Part shown: in pieces, positions 42,301 to 53,702 of the stretch
Numbering within the stretch: position 1 is the first letter of the stretch
Layout: each line of letters starts with the position of its first letter
From: Nematostella vectensis
Taxonomy: Eukaryota; Cnidaria; Anthozoa; Actiniaria; Edwardsiidae
DNA length: 64,000 nt
Assembly (NCBI RefSeq): GCF_932526225.1
Contig: NC_064042.1
Location: 5,945,540-6,009,539, forward strand
Direction of reading: 5' to 3'
Translations under genes and position numbers: made by a program
Notes under the pieces: generated by a model
Told to the model about the DNA's origin: nothing
Seen by the model: only the letters and a program-made list of their open reading frames with translations
Databases searched by the model: none

Positions 42301-44950
42301 GTCAGACTGCCAGAACAACCCAAATGACCCTGTGATGAAAAAGGCCACTGCGGCTATGAGACCGAGTCTGATTCGGACCATTCTCGGCAGTGTCATCTTG
42401 CCCTTACTTCCCGGGGGACAGAAGTTCGTATCCTCCAAGACTGGGGCGTCTCTGTTTTTCCGAGAGTTATTCGAACTAACCAGCTTTGTGCAGGGTGTTA
42501 TTGAGATGAAAAATAGAGAGGGCTCATCGCGGAAAGTAAGGATCGCTTTTAAGCTATTTTAAAGCTAATAACAATGCGTTGCACGCTACTTAAAGCCGCA
42601 TTATCAGCAGTTTACTTCCGGAGGACCGAAGGAAACCTCGACCGTTAAGAAACATAAGAATAGAATCCGCGCTGTTGAACAGGCCATCCGCTCTAACTTA
42701 TAAGTCACATCATCAAAGAGACTTCCAAAAGAAACACTGTTTTCATAATTTTAAAATATTTATCGCGTTTTCCGTTAAAAATCATCGGAGATTGTTGCGT
42801 AACCGACCGAAAGAAAACTGATAATGCGGGTTTAACCTGCTCATGTGAAAAGCCCACCCCGTCCCCTCATAAGTTAACGATTTAATAACTAGATATCTAC
42901 TAGACACTCTCCCTCTGTCCCTATCTCTTTCTGCTGCCTGCCCGTAGATTTTAAGAGTTCACGTCCGCCCTTTTTTACATTCAGGACATGCTGGACTTGA
43001 TGCTTGAGGCTGCAGCTTCTGATAACACTGAAGGCGGCAAGACACTTTCTCTGGATGCAATCATTGCCAACACTGTCGTGTTCCTGTTAGCTGGACACGA
43101 GACCACTAGCAGTACCATCGCATTTGTTTCCTATTTCCTGGCCAAGAATCCCAAAACACAAGAGAAATTACAAGTAAAATGTCTCTCTTGCATTTAGAGT
43201 ATATAACACACTGTTGGTAATAAGTTTTGATGTCATTGTGATTACAGCAAGAAATCGACAGCGTGTGGAGCGGCAACGAGGAGGTGCCATCGTACGACAC
43301 CGTGCACGACTTGCCCTACCTTGAAATGGTGATATCTGAGACGCTAAGGCTCTGCCCGCCAGGTGAGCAATATACGTTTCAAGTGCTCACATCCACATCT
43401 TCCCAGGGCGACGCGGAGACCGGAAGTACGCGCGTACTCCGCCAGTGCTGAATAAAGCAAGACTAGTTCCAGTACCGCGCGGTTAAACCAGCCTTTTCGT
43501 TTTAAAATGGCGGCTTTTTACCATCGAACCGTCACAATTTGGCGAATGCTAAGAAAACAAGATGCGCAAAGCTAAGGCTATAATTTTCTTTATGACTCCC
43601 TCATTATCAAGCAAATCTGTAATCTTTTGTATAGTATGGTTTTAATGCTGTACGGTTAGTCAAAACAGCGACTGAAGTCATTTTTCGCAAGAGCACGCGC
43701 ATGCGCATGCGCATACGTTATTCAGCACTGTCGCGTACTCCTGCTTCCGGTCTCCGCGTCGCGCCCTGTCATAGGATGTGACATCCAGTGTCTTAACCTG
43801 ACTGTGAATACGATTGCGTTAAAGCGATTTTAGTATTCTAAGATTATCAGTAACGATTTTCAGAATACTCAAAATCCGAGGGTTTGGGGATCCGTCAGAA
43901 TGAATACCCTCCATGTGGAAAAAATGGATATTTTCCCGAACTGCACATTAGAATGCGATTCTGAGAACTCTCGCCAAGATTTCCAAAATACTGCTTGTTA
44001 CTTCCTATCAATCAAGTTTAGATTTCCTAGGGAACTAGTTAATTTTTGTCAAGGCTTGACTGCAAGCCATCCAAGCGTAGGAAAAAATATACAAAAAAAA
44101 ACTATGAAAATAGTTCAAGGCTTGACTGACGGAGCCATAATTTTTGTCGTTTGGAATTTATGAGCGTATCTTTGCAGAATACTCAGTTCTCAGTAGAGGG
44201 CAGTTAATAAAGAATATAGATGATGTTTAGATGAGTGGTACTCTATCTTCAAGGTTTCGCGTTGATTGGTCGAGTTGTTGCCATTTAGGCCCTGGCTAAA
44301 CGAGGACACATGTTGCCGGAAACATTGGGGAAACATGTTTCCTAAATGTTTCCAAAGGTGGCCAAACAGTCACGAAACATCGGGAAACATGTTTACGCGC
44401 GCTTGGAAACATGAAATGTGTCCTGGGCGCAAAATTTGTGGCGCACATCAATGTTTCAGTGGTGGCCAAACTGGGAAACATTGAGGAATTATGCGCGTGG
44501 ACATGTCTACGTTTGGACAGGGCCTTAGATTTTTTTTTTGTCATACATTGAGCGCCCCTTCATCTTCAAGGTTTCGTGATCATACGGGAATGCTCAAAGA
44601 CCTGCATTATCAACGAATTACGGATACCACAGGGTAGCCGCGTAGTCGCCCCAGTCTACAGCTTACACAGGGATCCCAAGCACTACCCCGACCCCGAAAT
44701 ATTCGATCCTGAGCGGTTCAGTCCTGAAGCTAAGGCGTCACGTGACCCATACGCGAACATGCCGTTTGGACACGGTCCCCGCAACTGCATTGGAATGAGG
44801 TTCGCGCAGATGGAGATCAAGTTGGTGTTAGTGCGCATGCTCAAGAGGTACACGCTTTGTGTCACGCAAGACACGAAACCTCTCAACATCATCTCGAACC
44901 AAATACTGACCACAAACGAGCCAATCAAACTCGGAGTAGTACGCCGCTAG
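39361..44950 (+). CDS. CYP3-clan cytochrome P450, six exons, 5' end disturbed
   Basis: Phase-compatible exons: 39361-39681, 41241-41443, 42247-42535, 42985-43173, 43248-43362 and 44571-44950 (about 499 codons, normal for the clan). Motifs in order: hinge GPTPWPF, EEWRNLRHTLSPNFSAHKLK (helix C region), ALTLDIIISCAFGVESDCQNN, I-helix AGHETTSST, ExxR as ETLR, FDPERFS and haem loop FGHGPRNCIG. The pattern fits CYP3A/CYP5-like microsomal monooxygenases. Splice sites are GT-AG. The frame of exon 1 is open upstream but has no ATG. The conserved ATGGAGGCGCAGCTAG at 38856, seen in the older copies, is cut off by the Penelope-like insertion. Whether a new start or extra exon is used is unknown, so the gene may be 5'-damaged. 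Introns hold four MITEs. Confidence 0.88.
39978..40441. mobile_element. Foldback MITE, copy C
   Basis: Counterpart of 31681-32130 with the same ACAGGTAGCCCAAG/CTTGGGCTTCCTGT ends. It lies in intron 1 of the CYP3-like gene. Confidence 0.8.
40931..41011. repeat. 81-bp hairpin, copy C
   Basis: Counterpart of 32620-32700. The stem CTCAACTACCAGAATGCAG/CTGCATTCTGGTAGTTGAG is perfect here. It sits in intron 1 of the CYP3-like gene, in sense orientation if transcribed with it. Confidence 0.6.
41685..41872. mobile_element. Inverted-repeat element in CYP3-like intron 2
   Basis: The 16-bp perfect inverted repeat ACCAGTAAAACCGTGA (41685-41700) returns as its complement at 41857-41872. Non-coding interior. 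Confidence 0.65.
42590..42835. mobile_element. piggyBac-type MITE, second copy
   Basis: Same family as 17304-17556, somewhat diverged, flanked by TTAA at 42590-42593 and 42832-42835. In CYP3-like intron 3. Confidence 0.8.
43404..43768. mobile_element. MITE with CAGGGCG ends in CYP3-like intron 5
   Basis: Left end CAGGGCGACGCGGAGACCGG and right end, complement CAGGGCGCGACGCGGAGACC, differ by a 2-base insertion. CAGGG-type ends are typical of hAT or CACTA-like elements. No clear target duplication. Confidence 0.7.
44287..44526. mobile_element. MITE with AGGCCCTG ends in CYP3-like intron 5
   Basis: The ends AGGCCCTGGCTAAACG and CGTTTGGACAGGGCCT are inverted copies with two mismatches. The interior repeats GGAAACAT many times in both orientations. 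It lies about 45 bases upstream of the exon 6 acceptor. Confidence 0.75.
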
Positions 44951-46256
44951 GCATCATACTTTGCAAAATTATCTGAGTTGGATAATAAACACACAGTAAT
45001 ATGTATCTAGACGAAGTAGCTGAGTAACAGTAAGCATTAAGTGTACAATGAATTACTAAAATTAACCGATTAGCCCTGTCTTAAAGGGGAGCCCCAAACG
45101 ACCACAACGCTTGTCTTACCGCTATTTGAATTTAATCACAAATTTTTCACATTGTGCAAGATTTGGGTGCTAAAGAACGTACGCTATCCGAGGGAAAATA
45201 TGCTATTTTTTGTCAAGGCCCTGACGGCCCCGACACTTTTTTTCTGAGCCACCTTTTCCTGAGTTTGTCAAGGTTGTCAGGGGTACCAGAACCCATCAAG
45301 CCAATTTGTTTTCCCATCTTTTTGATGAGCTTTTATATGATCTGATGAACAGCGTTTTAAAAGTTAACTCAAGTATAGTGCAAGGCAGGCGTATACCCAG
45401 GATTAAGGGGGGGGGGGGGGGGGAAGGGAGGTGCGCAATCATAGGCGTCATATGGAAAAAAACATAGTATTTTAAGATTATTTCTTAATAAAGAAATGAC
45501 CCACTTTTTGGCCGCGAAGGTGCGCGGGCACCCTGTGCACCCCCATCCCACCTATGTACGCGCCTCCAAGGGCAGAATCTGCCTGACAAATTCATAAGGT
45601 TTGAGTTTTCTGTGTCCAATTCGTTGTGCCAGGTTTTTGCCAAACTAGCCTGCTAGTTTGCCCGGTGTTTTTCGCTATGTTTATCCGGTGCTTGAGAAGG
45701 GATTGACAGGTAGGATTGATAATTCCTTGCTTAAGAAAAGTAGCCAATCACGATCAGTCACTCTGGGCGGACTCACTCGAGCATATGTTATGTTAAAGAA
45801 TGACGGTATCAACCACTACTTTGTCAATGTTAACATTTGAAACTGCAATGATGTATTCGCGAGAAAACTTCGAAATAATGGTCCAAAAATGAAGTAATGG
45901 TACTTTATTGGCGATAGTTGTTTGAAATATTTTGGTCCATGCATGAATTAGCTGACATTGAAAGGTACAAATAGCGTGAAACGGTATTGTAGGGAAGCAA
46001 GACTAATGGCGGGCGCGATTGGCCTACTCTTGCAAAGAAAATGCCTTAGAACAATAGGCGTCTTTCATCGCTAAAAAAGCCACGACATCAATGCCTTAAC
46101 AAATTTATTACAAAAACTTGAATTGGCATTACAACCTGAGTTAGCATTTACAACTTGAGGGATCATTTTAAAACACACAGAAAAAAAAAATTAAGAAACC
46201 AAACTTTTTAGCCTTATGCATTGTTTATATGTATGCTCCTTAGTAAGCTAGAGGTA
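44951..46256. other. P450 3' flank and intergenic DNA in unit 1
   Basis: 3' flank of the CYP3-like gene with AATAAAC at about 44985, then non-coding DNA shared by all units. The short plus ORFs around 45154 and 45658 recur in the other units, but they lack domain or splice evidence. Confidence 0.5.
45386..45567. mobile_element. MITE with CAGGCG ends (unit 1; also 52435-52612)
   Basis: The left end CAGGCGTATACCCAGG and the right end (complement GAGGCGCGTACATAGG) are diverged inverted repeats around a poly-G tract and CCCACTTTTTGGCC. Related sequence occurs at about 30490 and 38310. Unit 3 has lost it in a deletion. Confidence 0.65.
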
Positions 46257-46499
46257 TTAATTTCTGTACCTCTCTGGTATATAGCATTGCCTCCGTCCAT
46301 CTCCACCTAGACTACAAAGAGACTGAAACGGATGGCAGCATTGCGAGGAGTCGGTGCATGGTTCGTCGTGACCGAGGCATCGTTTGGCTGGGCGGGATTC
46401 CTCAACTTCTCTAATGAAATCCTCGTATGCGCTTCTGCATTCCGACAACTGAGCGATCGTCGATAAGATGACTACTAAGATTGCGATGAAGAATTTCAT
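46257..46499 (-). CDS. Secreted six-cysteine toxin precursor, one domain (type 5 potassium-channel-toxin-like)
   Basis: 80 residues: a signal peptide (about 1-21), an acidic propart ending PAKR (dibasic cleavage site), then one cysteine-rich domain with spacing C-X6-C-X5-CC-X6-C-X9-C. The C...C...CC...C...C order suggests a disulfide-knotted peptide. The layout and cysteine pattern resemble the sea-anemone type 5 potassium-channel toxin group, to which the Nematostella NvePTx family belongs; that link is from memory of the family, not from a search. A 5' UTR intron (46508-46948) precedes the coding exon, with a non-coding first exon ending at 46949 and a TATA box at 47031-47040. The mature domain has Gln before the last Cys where the other two genes have Leu. 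The frame is intact. Confidence 0.85.
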   Translation of the reverse strand: MKFFIAILVVILSTIAQLSECRSAYEDFIREVEESRPAKRCLGHDEPCTDSSQCCHPFQSLCSLGGDGRRQCYIPERYRN

Positions 46500-46948
46500 C
46501 CTGGAACCTTCGAAAAATAAAAATACAAAATATAAAGATTTATTTGGGAATAAATATCATTTATAAGTTAATGCAGTTCATTTTATGATTGCTTTAGGAT
46601 CTTATAAGTAGACCAGTTAGAGCCCACTCATAGTGATGCCGTCAGCAGATCTAGTCTTCTTTTAAAATAAAACATATCATTAAATTGTTTATAATCGATT
46701 TTCTTTCTGCGAAATTGAATTGCAAGGATTACTAGAAGATGACAGCAAATCCGCGGCTATAAATTTGCTAGTGTAACGTGAAAAGCAGTTTGTTTAACAC
46801 AACCGAACTCTAATCTTAATGCTCTATGTTCATAAAAAGATAAAAATGAAATTGTCTCTTTTTTGGAGATAATCTAGAGACCTTCATTAGAGAAAAAAGC
46901 AAAAGCCTTCCATGTAATTTCGTGAAGAATGAGTAAGTAATCACTTAC

Positions 46949-47040
46949 CTGGAAGTAAGAGCCAGTTGCAAGAAACCCGGAGGATCTTGAAATGAGACCG
47001 GGCAAGTGAGTAAATGATGGATCTCACCCTTCTTATATAG
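46949..47040 (-). promoter_or_regulatory. TATA promoter and non-coding first exon of toxin gene 1
   Basis: CTATATAAGA on the minus strand (47040-47031) is followed by a short leader that ends at a GTAAGTGA donor after 46949. The matching acceptor TTCGAAG lies at 46508, eight bases before the ATG. The arrangement is the same in all three units. Confidence 0.7.
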
Positions 47041-47487
47041 TCCTCACATTCCGCCGCCGGCTCTACTCAACAGGCTATGAGCGAGAACAAATCCAAGGTG
47101 GCAGGCATGACGGATGGCCCATCTAATTCTCGGCACGAAACACATTCATCTCCTTAACCACATTGGACACTACCAGGCCGGGCTACATTATGCACATATG
47201 TAGCTGTCAGCTCACAGAATGAAATAGTAATAAAAGCAGTGTTCACAAAATAATACATTTAGGAATGGAACTAGTATCACTCATAAAGTTGAAATTAGCC
47301 CCCACTTGGACACACATAAGCCATAAACAATAAACGCTCTAAAGCATTTCGAAATATTGAGCTTAATTGCATTACCATTAGTCACGCGGCGATGCTTGCC
47401 AAATGCAGCGATAGGGACGTCCCTATATGTCAGGTAGCGCTACGGATATAACTGAATGCAACCACTGCTCTTCACATTCAGGCAATC

Positions 47488-48927
47488 CTTAATTGTGATT
47501 CCACAAAAAAGAGAGAATTACTTAAGGGCCGTAGCAGAGGGTGGGGCACTGGGGGCATGGGCCCCCCCTTAATTGTGATTCCACAAAAAAAGCGAGAATT
47601 ACTTAAGGGCCGTAGCAGATGGTGGGGCACTGGGGGCATGGGCCCCCCCTTAATTGTGATTCCACAAAAAAGCGAGAATTACTTAAGGGCCGTAGCAGAT
47701 GGTGGGGCACTGGGGGCATGGGGCCCCCCCTTAATTGTGATTCCACAAAAAAGCGAGAATTACTTAAGGGCCGTAGCAGATGGTGGGGCACTGGGGGCAT
47801 GGGCCCCCCCCTTAATTGTGATTCCGCAAAAAAGCGAGAATTACTTAAGGGCCGTAGCAGATGGTGGGGCACTGGGGGCATGGGCCCCCCCTTAATTGTG
47901 ATTCCACAAAAAAGCGAGAATTACTTAAGGGCCGTAGCAGATGGTGGGGCACTGGGGGCATGGGGCCCCCCTTAATTGTGATTCCACAAAAAAGCGAGAA
48001 TTACTTAAGGGCCGTAGCAGATGGTGGGGCACTGGGGGCATGGGGCCCCCCTTAATTGTGATTCCACAAAAAAGCGAGAATTACTTAAGGGCCGTAGCAG
48101 AGGGTGGGGCACTGGGGGCATGGGCCTCCCCCTTAATTGTGATTCCACAAAAAAGCGAGAATTACTTAAGGGCCGTAGCAGATGGTGGGGCACTGGGGGC
48201 ATGGGGCCCCCCTTAATTGTGATTCCACAAAAAAGCGAGAATTACTTAAGGGCCGTAGCAGAGGGTGGGGCACTGGGGGCATGGGCCCCCCCTTAATTGT
48301 GATTCCACAAAAAAGCGAGAATTACTTAAGGGCCGTAGCAGATGGTGGGGCACTGGGGGCATGGGCCCCCCCTTAATTGTGATTCCACAAAAAAGCGAGA
48401 ATTACTTAAGGGCCGTAGCAGATGGTGGGGCACTGGGGGCATGGGGCCCCCCTTAATTGTGATTCCACAAAAAAGCGAGAATTACTTAAGGGCCGTAGCA
48501 GATGGTGGGGCACTGGGGGCATGGCCCCCCCCCTTAATTGTGATTCCACAAAAAAGCGAGAATTACTTAAGGGCCGTAGCAGATGGTGGGGCACTGGGGG
48601 CATGGGGCCCCCCTTAATTGTGATTCCACAAAAAAGCGAGAATTACTTAAGGGCCGTAGCAGATGGTGGGGCACTGGGGGCATGGGGCCCCCCTTAATTG
48701 TGATTCCACAAAAAAGCGAGAATTACTTAAGGGCCGTAGCAGAGGGTGGGGCACTGGGGGCATGGGGCCCCCCTTAATTGTGATTCCACAAAAAAGCGAG
48801 AATTACTTAAGGGCCGTAGCAGATGGTGGGGCACTGGGGGCATGGGGCCCCCCTTAATTGTGATTCCACAAAAAAGCGAGAATTACTTAAGGGCCGTAGC
48901 AGATGGTGGGGCACTGGGGGCATGCCC
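47488..48927. repeat. 80-bp minisatellite, 18 copies (unit 1)
   Basis: Each unit reads CTTAATTGTGATTCCACAAA...GAGAATTACTTAAGGGCC...GGTGGGGCACTGGGGGCATG followed by a G/C-run. Eighteen starts were counted between 47490 and 48854. The copies are nearly identical, differing mainly in poly-C length and T/G at one site. The many overlapping ORFs here are products of the periodicity. The preceding 47041-47487 is shared non-coding flank. Confidence 0.97.
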
Positions 48928-49539
48928 CCCCCCCCAATCTTTTTAATAAATATATAGGAAATGACAAGTAGGGACGTGGCTGTGCCCCCCAATATTTTCT
49001 AGATGTTTCTGTATTGTGCCCCCCCCCACTGAGGTCAATGCGGAATAAAACAAAAATAATGTGATCTCATTATCATAAAATGCATTTTCAATCCATTAAT
49101 GCCTCTGTAATATGAAAGCATTCACTGGAAAGGTTGTACGTAACAGGCTATGAGCAAGAACAAATCCAAGATGGAAGGCATGATGGATGGCCCATTATCT
49201 AATTGTCGGCACGAAACACATTCATCCCCTGATGAAGAATTTTCTCTTAACATTAGTTTATGTCAAAGATTTTTTTATTAAATTTTCTATTTTTATTACT
49301 AAAAAATATACTTGAGAAGGGAGCGCTTCGATACAAACGCTCTCTGAACTTTGACCAGCATTATTTTGGGACTAGTAGTTTAATCTACAAGCGCGTAAAC
49401 AGGGGGGTACACAGGGGGTACACAGGGGGGTCATGATACAGTATGTGACTTAAAATGTAAAAGAATAAAGATTTAAATTTCTTGAATGATTCGAATTATC
49501 CATCAAAACATCCCCTCGACATAAGACACCCATATATAC

Positions 49540-49881
49540 CAGGCCCGTAGCCAGGATTTTGAGCGGGGTGGTTCGTTTTTTCATTTCAGCGGACCAAATT
49601 TCCGGTATACTCCTCTCCTCGCCTTATTACATTAGGCAATCAATACTTCAAAAAAATTCAATCTTGTATTTAAAATGTTTTAAATAGGGTGTTTTTTTAA
49701 CATATAGCGATAACAATAAAGATAATTATTCTAAAAGGATTTTTTCTAGTCATTATAAAGACATATTGATGTGCACGGTATATCCAGCCAAACCTTATAT
49801 ATATATAATTTTTTTTTTCTCTGAGCGGACCTTCGAGCTGGGTGGGAGGGTTCGTCCGAACCCCCCCTGGCTACGGGCCTG
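49540..49881. mobile_element. MITE with CAGGCCCGTAGCCAGG ends (unit 1; also 55621, 61505)
   Basis: A perfect 16-bp inverted repeat at both ends encloses about 340 bp of AT-rich DNA. The same insertion is present in all three units (55621-55959, 61505-61854), where the right ends have mutated, so it predates the duplications. Confidence 0.85.
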
Positions 49882-49924
49882 AATACATAATTCTCTCTTT
49901 GTCAACAAAAGAATTCAAAAAGAC

Positions 49925-49998
49925 AGTCGACAACAACGCATATGTTTTTTTTCTTAGAACAAAATTTCGGCAGGCCAGTACCTACGTTCTTTAGGTTT
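49925..49998 (-). mobile_element. Penelope-like 3' end remnant (units 1-3)
   Basis: TCGACAACAACGCATATG and ATTTCGGCAGGCCAGTACCT match the 3' part of the Penelope-like insertion at 38882-39357. Only this end is present. Counterparts lie near 55998 and 61900. Confidence 0.55.
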
Positions 49999-49999
49999 T

Positions 50000-51012
50000 C
50001 TTCCTACATTTCTATTTGTTATGCACCCTTCTTGTGGAGGGGAGGGGGGGGGATAAACCAAACTGAAGAGAGGCTCAAACGAGCGTGCGCGTTTCTTCTT
50101 CCGGCCAAACGTAAGTAAACAACCGAGCACACAAGTCAGCAACTTTTCGTGAAACAAAGCTTGCCCGTTTGAGTCTCACTTTGTTTTAAGACCACAGGCC
50201 TCCCATACTGTATTCGAAATGTCATCGATATACCCTCGACTCTTCCAGCTCTCAGTGCTCTATAGCCTTCGCAGGCATCACTTTGCCCAGAAAGCGGTAG
50301 AAAAGAAACACAGGCGCTCGGGATTCCTGTGGTGATACGTCAAACGAGTAACTCTATCCTCTTCTTCCGCTTTTGGCATTGTCCCCTCCCGCGAGGGTCT
50401 TAGAAATTCAGTCTCGGTTTCTAACGTTTAGAGACGCCTGCAGAGGAGGCTCAGTGCTCTATAAAATTATGTTTTAAGTGTAGCCTCCTAGCCGGCTCTC
50501 TGGAGTTTCGGGGCTCTGTGGATTACACAGGAATCCTGAAACTCTTGAGAGCCTTCTGAATTTAGGTTCCCTATAGCCCCCCCCCCCCCTCCCTGAGACT
50601 GCGAGATTTTAGTGGCTTAGAGCTATTTTGTTGCAAATACAGTGTATAATATAACTAAACGTTGTAATACTGAGGATGGCGTCAAATTTTTAGGATGATT
50701 CCCAATCAGAAACTTCCTTATTAATGCACATTACGTAGCTGTCACAGCTCACATAATAAAATAGTAAAAGCAGTGTTTACAAAGTAATAGGAATGCTAAA
50801 TATTTAGAAATGAACTAGTACCACTCTCAAAGCCCCCTCGTCATCAAGTCTATTACATAATATATAGATTTAGGCACTGCCTGAAGGCGAAGCCAGCGTT
50901 TGACACCTTTTTGTGTTGACTGATAGGGGTAGTTTAGGGAGATCTAGGTGTCTTTAAAATGTATTTTTTTTAATGAGATTAAAAAAGTCATTTTTTACTG
51001 CCATGTCATAAC
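50000..51012. other. Non-coding repeat-derived stretch in unit 1
   Basis: Shared by all units. It includes a block with GCCTTCGCAGGC and GCCTGCAGAGGAGGCT-like ends and the twice-seen CAGTGCTCTATA (about 50250-50610), and poly-C runs. No gene is supported; the minus ORF at 49954-50157 and its counterparts look like chance frames. Confidence 0.45.
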
Positions 51013-51285
51013 AGGCCCGTACCTAGGAGGGGGTGCGAACGCACACCCCCCCCCCCCCCCCCCCCACCCCCACAATGGCCAAAGGTCCACTTTCGGTTCT
51101 CAATAGACGTGCTATTATTTGTAGACAAAACTCACTCTGGTATTTAGCCAAATCCGACATTAAACCTCCCCTGGATTTTACTATCGACTCTTTTATCAGA
51201 GAACTCCCTCCCCCTCCCGGAAATATTAGGTCAATTTTTTTTTTTTATTCTGCACCCCCCAAGAAAAATCCTCGGTATGGGCATG
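51013..51285. mobile_element. MITE with CAGGCCCGTACCTAGG left end
   Basis: The left end CAGGCCCGTACCTAGGA (with poly-C after it) is mirrored loosely by TCCTCGGTATGGGCATG near 51269-51285. It recurs in units 2 and 3 (from about 57111 and 63030). The C-run length differs between units. Confidence 0.5.
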
Positions 51286-51512
51286 TTGTATTGGCCCCTC
51301 CAAATGGATCAAGCAAGCACTCATTTCATAATATTAAATATGGTATGTCAGTCAACTTGGTTATTTTTTTGTTATTATGCTTATTTAGATCAAACACAAA
51401 GAATTGTCGCATTAATTTTTCATGAGCTTCTGAGCAAACTCGTTCTGATGCGGTGATAATTCTGTTGACTGTCTTTGCTTAATTGTGTTTTTTCGACATG
51501 CTTTCCTGCTAG

Positions 51513-51936
51513 GTTTTTACGTTAGATGACCTTGAAAGCGAAGACGGGAAAGAGCAAGTGCTGAGGACTTTGGAAATCCTAGAAAATGCGGCTAACGGTA
51601 AGAGAATCATCTCTGGTTTCTCGCACATTGAATGGACATGAGTCGCGGCCATTTTGGAAGGCGAATTGATGTTCAAAGGAATGCACAATTTGATTCTACA
51701 TCATATTTCTGTTAGAATGACACTTATAGATCTGCTAGTAAACCGTAGAGAAGCTAAAAAAGTCCTTATTTCCGGTGTATTGTGCATTTATAAGGTTGAT
51801 TTACGCCGTTGTTCTTGTTACTACCCATTTTATGACGTCTCTTGATTTTACAAGATTCTGACAGCGATTTTAGTTTAACATAAGTACACAGTTTTCTGTC
51901 CTTTATTTCTCTTTAGAAGTCAATTTAAAGTCCTAG
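51513..51936 (+). pseudogene. Stray exon pair of an unknown gene (unit 1)
   Basis: Exon 51513-51597 (85 bp, CTGCTAG acceptor, GTAAGA donor) encodes VFTLDDLESEDGKEQVLRTL followed by EILENAAN. A second acceptor (CTCTTTAG) at 51916 opens in matching phase with EVNLKS and hits TAG at the unit junction. No start codon or further exons are found, so it is a captured fragment of a neighbouring gene. The protein is not recognised. Confidence 0.5.
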
Positions 51937-52434
51937 TGCCAATCAAACTCGGAGTAGTACGCCGCTAGGCATTATACTTTGCAAAATTATCTGAGTTGGA
52001 TAATAAACACACAGCAATATGTATCTAGACGAAGTAGCTGAGTAACAGTAAGCATTAAGTGTACAATGAATTACTAAAATAAATCGATTAGCCCTGTCTT
52101 AAAGGGGAGCCCCAAACGACCACAACGCTTGTCTTACCGCTATTTGAATTTAATCACAAATTTTTATTCACATTGTGCAAGATTTGGGTGCTAAAGAACG
52201 TACGCTACCCGAGGGAAAATATGCTATTTTTTGTCAAGGCCCTGACGGCCCCGACACTTTTTTCTGAGCCACCTTTTCCTGAGTTTGTCAAGGTTGTCAG
52301 GGGTACCAGAACCCATCAAGCCAATTTGTTTTCCCATCTTTTTGATGAGCTTTTATATGATCTGATAAACAGCGTTTTAGAAGTTAACTCAAGTGTTAAG
52401 CTGCGTTATATGTATAGTGCAAGGCAGGCGTATA

Positions 52435-52612
52435 CCCAGGATTGAGGGGGAGGGGGGGGGGGGGGGGGGAAGGAGGTGCGCAATCATAGGCGTCATATGG
52501 AAAAAAACATAGTATTTTAAGATTATTTCTTAATAAAGAAATGACCCACTTTTTGGCCGCGAAGGTGCGCGGGCACTCTGTGCACCCCCATCCCACCTAT
52601 GTACGCGCCTCC
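52435..52612. mobile_element. MITE with CAGGCG ends, unit 2
   Basis: Counterpart of 45386-45567 with a longer poly-G tract. Confidence 0.65.
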
Positions 52613-53312
52613 AAGGGCAGAATCTGCCTGACAAATTCATAAGGTTTGAGTTTTCTGTGTCCAATTCGTTGTGCCAGGTTTTTGCCAAACTAGCCTGCTA
52701 GTTTGCCCGGTGTTTTTCGCTATGTTTATCCGGTGCTTGAGAAGGGATTGACAGGTAGGATTGATAATTCCTTGCTTAAGGAAAGTAGCCAATCACGATC
52801 AGTCACTCTGGGCGGACTCACTCGAGCATATGTTATGTTAAAGAATGACGATATCAACCACTACTTTGTCAATGTTAACATTTGAAACTGCAATGATGTA
52901 TTCGCGAGAAAACTTCGAAATAATGGTCCAAAAATGAAGTAATGGTACTTTATTGGCGATAGTTGTTTGAAATATTTTGGTCCATGCATGAATTAGCTGA
53001 CATTGAAAGGTACAAATAGCGTGAAACGGTATTGTAGGGAAGCAAGACTAATGGCGGGCGCGATTGGCCTACTCTTGCAAAGAAAATGCCTTAGAACCAT
53101 AGGCGTCTTTCATCGCTAAAAAAGCCACGACATCAATGCCTTAACAAATTTATTACAAAAACTTGAATTGGCATTACAACCTGAGTTAGCATTTACAACT
53201 TGATGGATCATTTTAACACACACAGAAAATAAAAAAACAGAACAAATTAAGAAACCAAACTTTTTAGCCTTATGCATTGTTTATATGTATGCTCCTTAGT
53301 AAGCTAGAGGTA

Positions 53313-53702
53313 TTAATTTCTGTACCTCTCTGGTATATAGCATAGCCTCCGTCCATCTCCACCTAGACTACAAAGAGACTGAAACGGATGGCAGCATTGC
53401 GAGGAGTCGGTGCATGGTTCGTCGTGACCGAGGCATCGTTTGGCTGGGCGGGATTCTTCGTCATTTTGATACCTCAGAGGAATATAGCATAGCCTCCGTC
53501 CATCTCCACCTAGACTACAAAGAGACTGAAACGGATGGCAGCATTGCGAGGAGTCGGTGCATGGTTCGTCGTGACCGAGGCATCGTTTGGCTGGGCGGGA
53601 TTCCTCAACTTCTCTAATGAAATCCTCGTATGCGCTTCTGCATTCCGACAACTGAGCGATCGTCGATAAGATGACTACTAAGATTGCGATGAAGAATTTC
53701 AT
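53313..53702 (-). CDS. Secreted toxin precursor, two cysteine-rich domains
   Basis: 129 residues: the same signal peptide and propart as the one-domain gene, then two identical-spacing six-cysteine domains. The extra 49 residues (147 nt) equal one domain plus a linker. The linker LRYQNDEESRPAKR joins the C-terminal tail of one domain to the propart of the next, so each domain is preceded by a PAKR dibasic site and could be cut out as a separate peptide. The coding exon is preceded by the same UTR intron (donor after 54152) and TATA box (54243-54234). The plus-strand ORF at 53414-53617 is its antisense shadow. A likely venom or defensive potassium-channel ligand by family resemblance; activity not inferable. 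Confidence 0.88.
   Translation of the reverse strand: MKFFIAILVVILSTIAQLSECRSAYEDFIREVEESRPAKRCLGHDEPCTDSSQCCHPFQSLCSLGGDGRRLCYIPLRYQNDEESRPAKRCLGHDEPCTDSSQCCHPFQSLCSLGGDGRRLCYIPERYRN

Larger units (their letters stand above)
44920..51937. repeat. Toxin-locus tandem unit 1
   Basis: First of three direct copies. It starts at GCCAATCAAACTCGG inside the last codons of the CYP3-like gene and ends at the same motif at 51938. It contains toxin gene 1, an 18-copy 80-bp minisatellite, several MITEs and a stray exon. Confidence 0.95.

Noticed and set aside
43900-44163. 87-codon plus ORF in CYP3-like intron 5
   Set aside because: Lies between clear P450 exons, has no domain, splice or signal features, and borders MITEs.
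43404-44526. TCTTCAAGGTTTCG direct repeat at about 44249 and 44562 as a long target-site duplication
   Set aside because: It does not abut the TIR ends of the MITE at 44287-44526, and part of it is the exon 6 acceptor; more likely a small local duplication.
46257-46499. Assignment to sea-anemone sodium-channel (Nv1-type) toxins
   Set aside because: The cysteine order here is C-C-CC-C-C with a dibasic propart, which does not fit the sodium-channel toxin framework.
47488-48927. Possible CRISPR-like array or repeat protein
   Set aside because: The whole 80-bp unit is repeated with no unique spacers, the context is eukaryotic, and open frames occur on both strands purely from the periodicity.
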